Below, one piece after another: positions 34,176 to 42,131 of a stretch of 64,000 nt of DNA. Numbering within the stretch: position 1 is the stretch's first letter; the number at the start of each line of letters is the position of its first letter. Where the stretch lies: the NCBI GenBank assembly GCA_944385055.1, contig CALWVT010000006.1:1-64000 (forward strand), in the 5' to 3' direction. The position numbers and the translations under genes were made by a program. The notes beneath the pieces were generated by a model. The model saw nothing but the letters and a program-made list of their open reading frames with translations, did no database searches and was not told the origin of the DNA. Source of the stretch: an uncultured Clostridia bacterium (lineage in GTDB: Bacteria; Bacillota; Clostridia; Oscillospirales; Acutalibacteraceae).

Positions 34176-35426
34176 TCACTCCAATTCCTGGTCTAAGCGC
34201 AAAAGCGCCTGAAGCATCGCGTTGCCGGCCAGCTCGATGTCGTCGAGGGAGGCGTCCTCGCCGGCGCAGTGGCTTTTGCCGTTGCTGCGCACGAACAGCA
34301 TGCCGGCCCGTGTGCGGCGGGCGACGTTCGCGGCGTCGTGGCCGGCCATCGACGTCAGGGTGCACGGCGGCTGGCCAAAGTCCGAAAATGCCTGCAAAAG
34401 CGCGTCCTGCAAAACGGGCGACATCGGCGCGGGCGCCTGGTTTAAGTTTACTTGCCGCTCAATTTGGACGCCGCGCTGCGCCTCGATGGCCGCGGCCGCG
34501 CGGGTGACGGCCTCGCGCAGGGTTTCCAAAATGGCTTCGTCGCACGTGCGGATCTCGAGCGTGAGCACGACGGCGCCGGGGATGATGTTCACGGAATTCG
34601 GGAAGACCAAAAGCTGCCCGACCGTGCCGGTCACGTCGTCGCGGTCCACCGCCCGCAGCGCGCGCTCGAACGCGAGGTTGAGCGCGCAGGCGGCCAGGAG
34701 CGCGTCGTGGCGGTCGCGCATTACGGTGGTGCCGGCGTGGTTTGCCTCGCCGTGCACCGTGATGTCCTCGCGGTAGATGCCCGTGATTTTCCCGACCGCC
34801 GCGAGCGGCAGGTTTTTGTCCAGAAGGCGCCGCCCCTGCTCGATGTGGCACTCGAGAAATGCGCAGACGTCGTGCGGATCTAGGAGCGCCTCGTCGATTT
34901 TCTGCAAATCGCCGCCCAGGGCCGCGAGTGTCTCGGAAAACGGCGCGTGCGTCTGTTCATTTTCGAGGTGCTCTAAGTCCGCGCGGTGCAGCCGGCCGCT
35001 TAGGACCTTGCTGCCGAGCGTTGAGACGTGGAACGGGTTCGGCTCCTCACCCGTAAACGAGACGAGCGCAAATGGGTGACGCGTCGGCGTGTGCGTCTCT
35101 TCGAGCGTCTCTAAAATTTCCGTCGCGAGCAGCACGCCGAGCGCGCCGTCAAATTTGCCGCCTTCCGTCACCGTGTCGTGGTGGGATCCGAACGCGATCT
35201 TCGCTTTGCAGGCATCCCCAGGCCGCACAACCCACAGATTTGCGGCCGCGTCGGGGGCGGCCGTTTTGTGCAGGTGGGTTTCCCAATAGCCGCACAGCCA
35301 CCGGCGCGCCTCGCGTTCGGCCTCGCTTCCCAGCGCGCGGTTGATGCCGCCGCGCGGGCTTTTCCCAATCTGCGAGAGCGCCTCAAGGTTTTGCCCGAGG
35401 CGTTCCCGGTTTACACGCAATGTCAT
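34176..35426 (-). CDS. M20-family Zn amidohydrolase (N-carbamoyl/allantoate-type)
   Basis: 416 residues, the usual size of the hydantoinase/carbamoylase branch of M20. Metal-site motifs: GSHHDTV, GGKFDGALGV, FTGEEPNPF, FLECHIEQG, and the dimer-domain GEANHAGTT and MAGHDAANV. Relatives hydrolyse N-carbamoyl-amino acids, allantoate or ureidoglycolate, and some N-formyl or N-acyl amino acids. Here the context suggests an N-substituted glutamate. ATG at 35426 with GAGGG 7 nt upstream. First gene of the leftward unit, behind a 174-nt leader containing a terminator. Confidence 0.9.
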   Translation of the reverse strand: MTLRVNRERLGQNLEALSQIGKSPRGGINRALGSEAEREARRWLCGYWETHLHKTAAPDAAANLWVVRPGDACKAKIAFGSHHDTVTEGGKFDGALGVLLATEILETLEETHTPTRHPFALVSFTGEEPNPFHVSTLGSKVLSGRLHRADLEHLENEQTHAPFSETLAALGGDLQKIDEALLDPHDVCAFLECHIEQGRRLLDKNLPLAAVGKITGIYREDITVHGEANHAGTTVMRDRHDALLAACALNLAFERALRAVDRDDVTGTVGQLLVFPNSVNIIPGAVVLTLEIRTCDEAILETLREAVTRAAAAIEAQRGVQIERQVNLNQAPAPMSPVLQDALLQAFSDFGQPPCTLTSMAGHDAANVARRTRAGMLFVRSNGKSHCAGEDASLDDIELAGNAMLQALLRLDQELE

Positions 35427-35482
35427 GCCCATACCCTCTTTCCAAATGTGTTTTGAAAACACAGAAAACCGGGGCGGCAAAG

Positions 35483-35525
35483 AAAAAAGGCGTCTTGGCG
35501 CCAAAACGGCAGCCAAAACGCCTTT
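35483..35525 (-). terminator. Intrinsic terminator inside the leader of the M20 unit
   Basis: On the minus strand, AAAGGCGTTTTGGC pairs with GCCAAGACGCCTTT (14 bp, one U-G), followed by TTTTTT. It lies 57 nt before the start codon and downstream of the promoter at 35607-35635, so it is placed as an attenuator. A CACAGA/TCTGTG hairpin lies upstream, and a second TCTGTG near the ribosome site could compete for pairing. Confidence 0.8.
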
Positions 35526-35606
35526 GTCTTTTTCTTTACCGGATACGCCAAGGCCGCGGCCCGGCGCAGGGGAAACACAGAGACAAAATCTGTGGGGGTT
35601 GGCAGC

Positions 35607-35635
35607 ATCATAGCACGCCGCGGCCGGTGTGTCAA
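35607..35635 (-). promoter_or_regulatory. Sigma-A promoter of the leftward M20-HisD unit
   Basis: Minus strand TTGACA (35635-35630), 17-bp spacer, TATGAT (35612-35607). Confidence 0.88.
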
Positions 35636-35873
35636 GGCTTTTGCGGCACAAATTTGCGGGCCGCTTTTCCTTTATAGGCCGGGCAAAAAAAGTCGGGAAA
35701 GGCTTTTATTTTGCAGGATTTTCAAAAGGAACTTGCAAAATTGCGCGGAAACGCCCTGTTGCCGCGGCCCGGCGCCGGTTTGCGGATTTGCGGGACAAGT
35801 GCTATGAAATGTCCGAAAAATAGAAGACAATGGGCAGGAAAACAGGAGGATACACCAAATCACAAAAAAGGGA

Positions 35874-35902
35874 TTGACAAACCGCGCCCGCTGCGGTATC
35901 AT
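35874..35902 (+). promoter_or_regulatory. Sigma-A promoter of the rightward RpiR-hut unit
   Basis: TTGACA (35874-35879), 17-bp spacer, TATCAT (35897-35902). The 240 bp between the two divergent promoters hold no gene; a GGACA/TGTCC repeat lies near 35797-35818. Confidence 0.85.
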
Positions 35903-35934
35903 ACTGCCAAACACAGGAACAGAATAGGGACGAC

Positions 35935-35977
35935 GAGGTCCTTGCAAGACGGCAGTCAACGCAAGGGCCTCTTTTTT
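35935..35977 (+). terminator. Terminator about 35 nt after the rightward promoter
   Basis: GAGGTCCTTGC with GCAAGGGCCTC (11 bp, one G-U), 15-nt loop, then six T. Transcription from the promoter at 35874 would end after about 65 nt unless antiterminated, giving either an attenuated leader or a small RNA. The first gene starts almost 200 nt further on. Confidence 0.8.
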
Positions 35978-35997
35978 ACCACGATATGAATGCTTTC

Positions 35998-36025
35998 ATC
36001 ATTTATTCTTCGAAAAATAAATGAT
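35998..36025. promoter_or_regulatory. AT-rich 10-bp inverted repeat, candidate RpiR operator
   Basis: ATCATTTATT, 8-nt spacer, AATAAATGAT, with GAATG and CATTC as further outer arms. It lies about 145 bp before the RpiR-family gene. RpiR regulators bind AT-rich inverted repeats, so it is a candidate autoregulatory site. Confidence 0.5.
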
Positions 36026-36170
36026 TGCATTCTTCGTTCGTGGGCAGTCAAGGGCGACTGCGCGGGGGTTTGCTTACACACCGAGGGCGCCTGGGACGCC
36101 GCGAAAGGGGGGATGCACGCGCCGTACGGAGAGCAGAAAAGCGATACGGCGGCGAAAGGAGAAAACACGG

Positions 36171-37064
36171 ATGGAACAAGCCATACACATATACAGAAAC
36201 GATCCGGCGCCACAGCCGGCAAACCGGGAACTGGCGGCCCTTTTGGGGCGCATGCGCCGCGCGGCGGGCCTTTCGAAGACGAACGAGAAACTCGCGGCGT
36301 ATGTGGGCGCGCATTACATGCAGGTCATCTTTATGACGGCCGGTCAGCTCGCCGGTGCGGTGGGGGTCAGCCAGGGCAGCGTGTCGCGGTTCTGCATCAA
36401 TCTGGCGTTTCGCGGCTATAACGATTTCCTGCATTACCTGCGCGAGTGTGTGAGCAAGGAACTCACACTGCCCGAGCGGCTGCGCTATACGACCGAACAG
36501 CCGGACGGCGTGGAGGAGATCTTAAAGACCGAACACGCGAATATCGACGCGGTCGGGCGGATTTTGCAGACGCCGGAATATGCGCAGCTGAAACAGAAGC
36601 TTTCCAAGGCGAAAACGCTCGTGCTGCTTTCCGCGCGCATGTCGGCCACACTCCTGCCGTACACGTTTTATCTATTTAATAAAATCCGCAGCGGCGTGGA
36701 GTCGGTGATGCCGGGCGACCCGCAGTGGGATACGCTGGAGCTTTTGGACCCGAAGGAGACGTACTTTTTGGGCTTTGTGTTTCCGCGCTATGCGAATGTC
36801 CTGCTCGATAAGCTGCGTTCGCTGCGGGCAAAGGGGTTTGACGTGGGATTTTTGACGGATGTCAATTTCCCGTACATGGAAGGGCTTTCTGCGGGGTTTC
36901 TGCGAATCCCGACGACGGTTCATTCGATTTTTGACATTTACAGTGCGCCGATCCTGTTTGTGAATCTGCTCATCCGGGACCTCGCCAAGGAGAGCAGGCA
37001 TTTGAAGGCGCGGCTGGATCGGCTCGAAGAAATCGAGTCGGGGCTCTATTATAAAGAGCCCTAA
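36171..37064 (+). CDS. RpiR-family transcriptional regulator
   Basis: 297 residues. N-terminal HTH of RpiR type (about 45-90, with AGQLAGAVGVSQGSVSRF) and a C-terminal SIS-like domain (about 120-275) that normally senses a phosphorylated or acidic metabolite. The SIS part is divergent, with KTLVLLSARMSATLLPYTFY where the sugar-phosphate loop is expected. ATG at 36171 with AAAGGAG 9 nt upstream. First gene of the long rightward unit and probably its local regulator. Confidence 0.87.
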   Translation: MEQAIHIYRNDPAPQPANRELAALLGRMRRAAGLSKTNEKLAAYVGAHYMQVIFMTAGQLAGAVGVSQGSVSRFCINLAFRGYNDFLHYLRECVSKELTLPERLRYTTEQPDGVEEILKTEHANIDAVGRILQTPEYAQLKQKLSKAKTLVLLSARMSATLLPYTFYLFNKIRSGVESVMPGDPQWDTLELLDPKETYFLGFVFPRYANVLLDKLRSLRAKGFDVGFLTDVNFPYMEGLSAGFLRIPTTVHSIFDIYSAPILFVNLLIRDLAKESRHLKARLDRLEEIESGLYYKEP

Positions 37065-37101
37065 CGGCAGCAAAAGGCGGCGGGGAAAAGGAGGGTGTGC
37101 A

Positions 37102-38307
37102 ATGAAATTGACACAGGAAGAGCAAAAGATGCTCGACGGCGCATACGGCGAAGGCGTGCAGCTCGCGATGAAGGTGCTGGTGGCCGTCGGCGAAGCGTAT
37201 GATGCACCGTATATGGTGCCGGTCACACGCACGCATGTGGCGCTGAGCAACCAGGAGGCGGACCTGTGGTTTGTCGAAAAGCTCGTGCGCGGCGGCGCAC
37301 ACTGCAAGGTTTCGCCGACCGTCAATCCGGGGTTTAACATTGAGCTGTTCGAAAAGCTGACCGGTGAGATGACCGCAGAGGATATTGAACAGATGCAGCG
37401 TACCCGCGCGGCGTATCAGGCAATCGGCGCAACGCTGACGTACAGCTGCACGCCGTATCTGCAGCAGAACATCCCCTTTTTCGGTGAGATTACCGCCTAT
37501 TCCGAATCGAGTGCGACGCCTTACGTCAATTCCGTTTACGGCGCGCGTTCCAACCGCGAAGCCGCGCAAAGCGCTTTGTGCGCGGCGGTCACGGGGGTGA
37601 CGCCGTACTACGGGTACTTAATCAAAGAAAACCGCCGCGGGCAGGCGCTCGTCGAAGTCAAGGCCGACATGCACGACGACTTTGCCTACCAGATGCTCGG
37701 CTACGTGGTGCCGGAAAAAATCGGCTTTCAGATCCCCGTGTTCGAGGGGCTTTCCCGCCCGACACCGGAGGCGCTGATGAATTTGGGTGCCGAGCTCAAT
37801 ACGGCCGGGAACGTTGCGATTTACCACATTTTAGGCGTTACGCCGGAGGCGCAGACGTATGAAGACGCGTTCCAGGGGCAAAAGCCCACGCAGGTCGTGA
37901 CGGTCACCGATGACGACCTCGCCGAAATGCAGGAGCGCTTGTCCGACCCGAAGGGGAAAATCGACTTTGCCTTATACGGCTGCCCGCATTTTTCCATCCG
38001 GCAGATTCACGACGTCGTACAGCTTGTAAAGGGCCAGAAGCTCGCCGTGCCGCTTTATATCATGTGCTCGACGGCGACGAAGGACTTGGCCGAAAAGATG
38101 GGATTCCTCGAAATCCTGCACGCGGCGGGCGGCGAATTGACGGACCAGACGTGCATGGACCAGCCGTGCTGGCGGTTTTTGTACGGCAAAAAGGGCGTGA
38201 CGGATTCACCCAAATGCGCGTATTATACGAAACGCCGCCAGATGCAGTTCGTCGTGACGAGCCTTGAAAAATCCGTGGAAGCAGCATTAAAGGGGGAGAT
38301 TGCATGA
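37102..38307 (+). CDS. Aconitase X catalytic (large) subunit
   Basis: 401 residues, DUF521/PF04412. Family members are iron-sulfur hydro-lyases, such as cis-3-hydroxyproline dehydratase and archaeal phosphomevalonate dehydratase. Candidate cluster or active-site cysteines are in TYSCTPYLQQ, YGCPHFS, DQTCMDQPC and SPKCAYYTKRR. The N-terminal MKLTQEEQKMLDGAYGEGVQ is typical. AAAGGAGGG lies upstream. Its stop overlaps the small-subunit gene by 4 nt, so the two chains form one enzyme. The substrate is unknown here; a hydroxy-acid dehydration is expected. Confidence 0.92.
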   Translation: MKLTQEEQKMLDGAYGEGVQLAMKVLVAVGEAYDAPYMVPVTRTHVALSNQEADLWFVEKLVRGGAHCKVSPTVNPGFNIELFEKLTGEMTAEDIEQMQRTRAAYQAIGATLTYSCTPYLQQNIPFFGEITAYSESSATPYVNSVYGARSNREAAQSALCAAVTGVTPYYGYLIKENRRGQALVEVKADMHDDFAYQMLGYVVPEKIGFQIPVFEGLSRPTPEALMNLGAELNTAGNVAIYHILGVTPEAQTYEDAFQGQKPTQVVTVTDDDLAEMQERLSDPKGKIDFALYGCPHFSIRQIHDVVQLVKGQKLAVPLYIMCSTATKDLAEKMGFLEILHAAGGELTDQTCMDQPCWRFLYGKKGVTDSPKCAYYTKRRQMQFVVTSLEKSVEAALKGEIA

Positions 38308-38708
38308 AGACGTACCACTGCCATAAGATCGCCGAGGGCAAGGGCGAGGGCGAAGTCCTCTTTTCGGAGGACCCGGTGAATTTTTATCTCGTCGACCCGA
38401 AGACCGGCGTCTTCATCGAACCGCACCACAGCCTGTCAGGGCAGTGCATTACGGGGAAAATCCTCGTGCTGCCTTATGGCAAGGCGAGTTCTGTCGTGCA
38501 GGCGGACGGTATGTTCCAGCTGAAGATGACCGGTAACGGCCCGAAGGCACTGATTTTGCAGGCGCCTGACACGACGCTTGTCGCGAGCGCGATCATTTTG
38601 GAGTATCCGGTCGTCGACAAGGTGGACCCCGCATTTTTCAGCGAGGTGAAAAACGGTGACCGGCTGTGCGTCGATGCGGATGCGCAGACGGTGACAAAGC
38701 TCGATTGA
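38304..38708 (+). CDS. Aconitase X swivel (small) subunit, DUF126
   Basis: 134 residues, PF01989. Provides the swivelling domain of split AcnX enzymes. Visible family segments are GQCITGKILVLPYGKASSVV, NGPKALILQ and ASAIILEYPVVD. The usual Gly-Ser-Ser of the swivel is Ala-Ser-Ser here (KASS), which may alter substrate range. Translation is coupled to the large subunit by an ATGA overlap. Confidence 0.9.
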   Translation: MKTYHCHKIAEGKGEGEVLFSEDPVNFYLVDPKTGVFIEPHHSLSGQCITGKILVLPYGKASSVVQADGMFQLKMTGNGPKALILQAPDTTLVASAIILEYPVVDKVDPAFFSEVKNGDRLCVDADAQTVTKLD

Positions 38709-38736
38709 TATTTTTAAATTTTTCTCATAGAAAAGC

Positions 38737-38806
38737 AAAGGCGCTTTCTTTAGGAGAGACGGCCCCGCTTTGGCGGCGGCCCGTTTCCCAAAGGCGCCTT
38801 TTCTTT
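38737..38806 (+). terminator. Terminator-like hairpin between the AcnX and transporter genes
   Basis: AAAGGCGCTTT pairs with AAAGGCGCCTTT (one bulged G), long GC-rich apical part, then TTCTTT. A weak promoter (TTGATA 38705, TAGAAA 38728) lies just before. It could partly separate transporter expression from the upstream genes. Confidence 0.6.
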
Positions 38807-38884
38807 ATGATATTTTTTCGAACACAGGCAGAAGGGAAACAGCGAGAGGGCGGACAGTTGCCCAATATAGAAAGGAGCATCCCT

Positions 38885-40003
38885 ATGAAAGGCAGAAAGA
38901 CATTGGCAGCTTTGTTGGCACTGGTAATGGCCGGCACCGCGTTTGCGGCGGCGGGCTGCAGCACGGACACGGGTTCGGCCGCGAGCACCGCGGCAAGTGA
39001 AGCGGGCAGTACGGCCGCAAGTGCGGCGCAGACGGAAAACACGGCGATGCCCGATAAGACCGTGATCCTGACCTCCACGTGGATCGGCTATGCGCCGCTG
39101 CACCTGGCCGTGGAGAAGGGCTTTTTTGAACAGGAAGGCCTTCCGAATGTGGAATTGAGCGTCATCGAGAGTTCCGGCGACCGCAACGCGGCCATTAAGG
39201 CGAACCAGGGCCAGATTTTGACGCAGACGCAGGATACGGAAGTCATGACGATGGCCTCCGGCATCGATTTAAAGGAAGTCCTGCCGCTTTGCGACTCGAA
39301 CGGCGGCGACGGCCTCGTCTGCAAGAACGAGTACAATTCTCTCGAAGACTTAAAGGGCAAGACCGTCGCGCTCGACACGACGGGCGGCGCGTCGCTTTAC
39401 TGGTTTAATACGATCCTCGAAGAGGCCGGCATGACGATGGACGACTTCGACGTGCGGAACATGACCGCGGGCGACGCGGGCGCGGCGTTTGTCGGCGGCC
39501 AGGTGGACGCGGCTGTCACGTGGGAGCCGTGGCTGAGCAACGCGCGCAAGACGGATTTCGGCAAGGTGCTCTACTCGAGCAAGGATTATCCGGGCGTCAT
39601 TACGGACGCGTTGGCCGTGCGCAGCGACTACGCCGAACAGTACCCGGAAGCCGTCAAGGCCCTGATCCGCGGCTGGTTTGACGCGGTTGCGTATGCCGCA
39701 GAAAACCCCGACGACGCGAACCCGATTATGGCCGAGAGCATGGGGATGTCGACCGAAGATTTTGAAGCGCAGCTGCAGAATATCCGGTACTACGACGAGG
39801 ACTATGCGAACGAATACCTGTGCGGCGGCAAGATGCAGGAAAATGTCCAGAAGGCTTCGGACCTGTGGGTGAAGATGGGCCTGATGGACGAGGGCATCGA
39901 CGCGGGCACGCTGGTCGACGCGAGCTATCTGGAAGCGATTGCCGGTGCGGGCAGCACCTCGAGCACAGCGGCGGAGAGCAGCGCCGTTTCCAGTGCGGCG
40001 TAA
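38885..40003 (+). CDS. ABC transporter substrate-binding lipoprotein (SsuA/TauA/NMT1 type)
   Basis: 372 residues. Signal peptide with lipobox AAAGC (Cys25), Ser/Ala linker, then an NMT1/SsuA-like binding domain starting TVILTSTWIGYAPLHLAVEK. The motif SLEDLKGKTVALDTTGGASL and TAGDAGAAFVGGQVDAAVTWEPW are typical of nitrate/sulfonate/thiamine-precursor binding proteins. It captures the ligand outside the membrane. Ends in an Ala/Ser-rich tail. ATG at 38885 with AAAGGAG 8 nt upstream. Followed by permease and ATPase genes. Confidence 0.92.
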   Translation: MKGRKTLAALLALVMAGTAFAAAGCSTDTGSAASTAASEAGSTAASAAQTENTAMPDKTVILTSTWIGYAPLHLAVEKGFFEQEGLPNVELSVIESSGDRNAAIKANQGQILTQTQDTEVMTMASGIDLKEVLPLCDSNGGDGLVCKNEYNSLEDLKGKTVALDTTGGASLYWFNTILEEAGMTMDDFDVRNMTAGDAGAAFVGGQVDAAVTWEPWLSNARKTDFGKVLYSSKDYPGVITDALAVRSDYAEQYPEAVKALIRGWFDAVAYAAENPDDANPIMAESMGMSTEDFEAQLQNIRYYDEDYANEYLCGGKMQENVQKASDLWVKMGLMDEGIDAGTLVDASYLEAIAGAGSTSSTAAESSAVSSAA

Positions 40004-40084
40004 CGCCTGTTTTTGAATACCGAAAGCGGCGTCAAAGCAAACCGGCTTTGCGCCGCTTTGTACGATAGGAATGGGGGAAACGAA

Positions 40085-40894
40085 ATGAAACATCCAAACA
40101 AAAGGGTGGACGCCACGACGAGCGCGCTCGCGCCGCAGGGGAAGCTGTCGCGCAACGTGTATGTGGTGCTGGCCGTGGTGTCGTTTGCGGCGGTGTTCGC
40201 CGTGTGGGCACTGATCACGAACCTGGGGCTTGTCAACGCGGATTTCATGCCGACGCCGCAGGCGACCGTGCAGTCGGCCATCGAGCTGTTTACCGAGCAG
40301 CATTTCCTCGAGGACATTCGGGTTTCGACGTACCGCGTGCTGATGGGCTTTTTGATTTCGGCGGTGATCGCGGTGCCGGTCGGGCTTTTGGTGGGGGCGT
40401 ACGCGCCGGTGAATGCCCTGATTGAGCCGTTGATGTCGTTTATCCGCTACCTGCCGGCGACGGCGTTTATCCCGCTGTTTATCCTGTGGATCGGCATCGA
40501 CGAGTCGGAAAAGATCGCGGTCATCATCATGGGCAGCCTGCCGCAGCTGCTCTTAATGGTGGCGGTCGACACGCAGAAGGTGCCGCACGACCTCGTGGAG
40601 GTCTCCTACACGCTCGGTACGAAGCGGTCGCTTGTGCTGTGGAAGGTGATCCTGCCGGCGAGTTTGCCGTATATCCTCGACTCGCTGCGCATGATCCTCG
40701 GCTGGGCCTGGACGTACGTCGTCGTCGCCGAAATGGTCGGCGCGTCGTCGGGCATCGGGTATATGATGATCCAATCGGAGCGCATGATGGTTGTCGGGAA
40801 TATTTTTGTGGGGCTGTTGGCGATTGGGCTGCTGGGGCTTGTGTTCGACTGCCTGTTTAAATTGCTCGACAAGCTTCTGTTCCGCTGGAAATAA
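40085..40894 (+). CDS. ABC transporter permease (SsuC/TauC type)
   Basis: 269 residues, six membrane segments with the BPD-transport inner-membrane domain; the coupling-loop EAA region reads YTLGTKRSLVLWKVILPASLP. Partner of the binding protein before it. ATG at 40085 is preferred; AGGAATGGGGG lies upstream. Ends 21 bp before the first ATPase gene. Only one permease is present, although two ATPases are encoded nearby. Confidence 0.93.
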   Translation: MKHPNKRVDATTSALAPQGKLSRNVYVVLAVVSFAAVFAVWALITNLGLVNADFMPTPQATVQSAIELFTEQHFLEDIRVSTYRVLMGFLISAVIAVPVGLLVGAYAPVNALIEPLMSFIRYLPATAFIPLFILWIGIDESEKIAVIIMGSLPQLLLMVAVDTQKVPHDLVEVSYTLGTKRSLVLWKVILPASLPYILDSLRMILGWAWTYVVVAEMVGASSGIGYMMIQSERMMVVGNIFVGLLAIGLLGLVFDCLFKLLDKLLFRWK

Positions 40895-40915
40895 GTTTCG
40901 AAAGGAGCGGCTTTT

Positions 40916-41713
40916 ATGGCAGCATCCGTCCATTACCAAATCGAAAATGTCACAAAGCAGTTTCCCATGCGCAAGGGCACGCTGCAGGCGCTCGACCCGG
41001 TGAGCCTGGAGATCTATCAAAATGAGTTCGTCGCGATTTTGGGCACGTCCGGCTGCGGGAAATCGACGCTTCTGCGCATGCTTGCGGGCTTTACGGCGCC
41101 CACGACGGGGCAGATCCTCTCCCATGGCGTGCCGATTACGGGCCCGGGCAAGGACCGCGGCATGGTGTTCCAGTCCTACACGCTGTTTCCGTGGATGACC
41201 GTGCAGAAAAACGTCGAATACGGGTTAAAGCAGCAGAAAATGGAGAAATCGGCGCGCGCCGAAACCGCGCGGAAATACCTAAACGTCGTCGGGCTCGACG
41301 GCTTCGCGGACGCGTATCCGAAGGAGCTTTCCGGCGGTATGAAGCAGCGCGTCGCGATTGCGCGGGCGCTCGCCGCAAACCCCGAGAGCCTGCTGCTCGA
41401 CGAGCCGTTCGGTGCGCTGGACACGCAGACGCGCAGCCATATGCAGGAATTGACGCTCGACGTCTGGCGGCAGTACCCGAAGACGATTGTCATGGTCACA
41501 CACGACATCGAGGAGGCCATCTTTATGGCCGACCGCATCGTCGTGATGCGCGCGCGTCCCGGCTCCATCAAGGAGATCATCGACGTCGACTTGCCGCGCG
41601 ACCGCGATTTTTACATCAAAAGCGACCCCGCGTTCCTCGATTACAAGCGGCACATCAACGAATTGATCTACGAGGAGAGTTTAAAGCTCGAGCAGGAAGC
41701 GCTTGGCGCGTGA
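40916..41713 (+). CDS. ABC transporter ATPase 1 (SsuB/TauB type)
   Basis: 265 residues. Walker [11 protein letters not shown]-loop [12 protein letters not shown], signature [15 protein letters not shown], Walker [13 protein letters not shown]-loop [15 protein letters not shown] ribosome site. Energises the permease before it. The next genes are two PII proteins, and a second, similar ATPase follows them. The two ATPases are clearly related but differ throughout their helical domains and termini, so they are not a recent copy. Confidence 0.95.
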   Translation: MAASVHYQIENVTKQFPMRKGTLQALDPVSLEIYQNEFVAILGTSGCGKSTLLRMLAGFTAPTTGQILSHGVPITGPGKDRGMVFQSYTLFPWMTVQKNVEYGLKQQKMEKSARAETARKYLNVVGLDGFADAYPKELSGGMKQRVAIARALAANPESLLLDEPFGALDTQTRSHMQELTLDVWRQYPKTIVMVTHDIEEAIFMADRIVVMRARPGSIKEIIDVDLPRDRDFYIKSDPAFLDYKRHINELIYEESLKLEQEALGA

Positions 41714-41790
41714 GGGGCACCTGCGGGCGTGCGCCGAACGCCTTCCGGCAGATGCCCGCAAAAACCGTATGGGAAGAAAGGATGAAACGT

Positions 41791-42117
41791 ATGAAAATGA
41801 TTAAGGCGGTCGTAAGACCCGAGAAGGTTTCCGCTGTTTTGGAGGAACTCGCGCAGAAGGGCTACAACGCCGTGACGCGCATCAGCATTTTGGGCCGCGG
41901 CAAGCAGCGCGGATTAAAGGTCGGCGACGCGTACTACGATGAGATCCCGAAGGAGCTGTTGTGTCTCGTTGTGGAGGATGGGAGCGCAGAAGAAGTCGTC
42001 TCGATCCTGCTGAAAACCGCAAAGTCGGGCCAGACGGGCGCGTATGGCGACGGCAAGATTTTTATCAGTCACGTCGAGCGCGCCTTTACGATCAGTTCCG
42101 GCAAGGAAGAACTGTAA
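41791..42117 (+). CDS. nifI1: NifI1-type PII signal-transduction protein
   Basis: 108 residues. PII fold: MKMIKAVVRPEKVSAVLEEL, T-loop region ISILGRGKQRGLKVGDAYYD, C-terminal GAYGDGKIFISHVERAF. The GRGKQRG motif in place of the GlnB GRQKGH..Y motif, and the YYDEIPK segment, are typical of NifI1, which with NifI2 senses 2-oxoglutarate and controls nitrogenase in methanogens and some anaerobes. No uridylylation Tyr of GlnB type is evident. The start at 41791 has AAAGG 9-10 nt upstream. No nif genes are present; it sits between two ABC ATPase genes. Confidence 0.9.
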   Translation: MKMIKAVVRPEKVSAVLEELAQKGYNAVTRISILGRGKQRGLKVGDAYYDEIPKELLCLVVEDGSAEEVVSILLKTAKSGQTGAYGDGKIFISHVERAFTISSGKEEL

Positions 42118-42131
42118 AGGGGGCCGAAAAA

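Noticed and set aside
35526-35606. Known riboswitch aptamers (purine, ZTP, guanidine, THF, fluoride) before the M20 gene
   Set aside because: None of their conserved cores could be aligned by eye; only the promoter-hairpin-terminator layout is supported.
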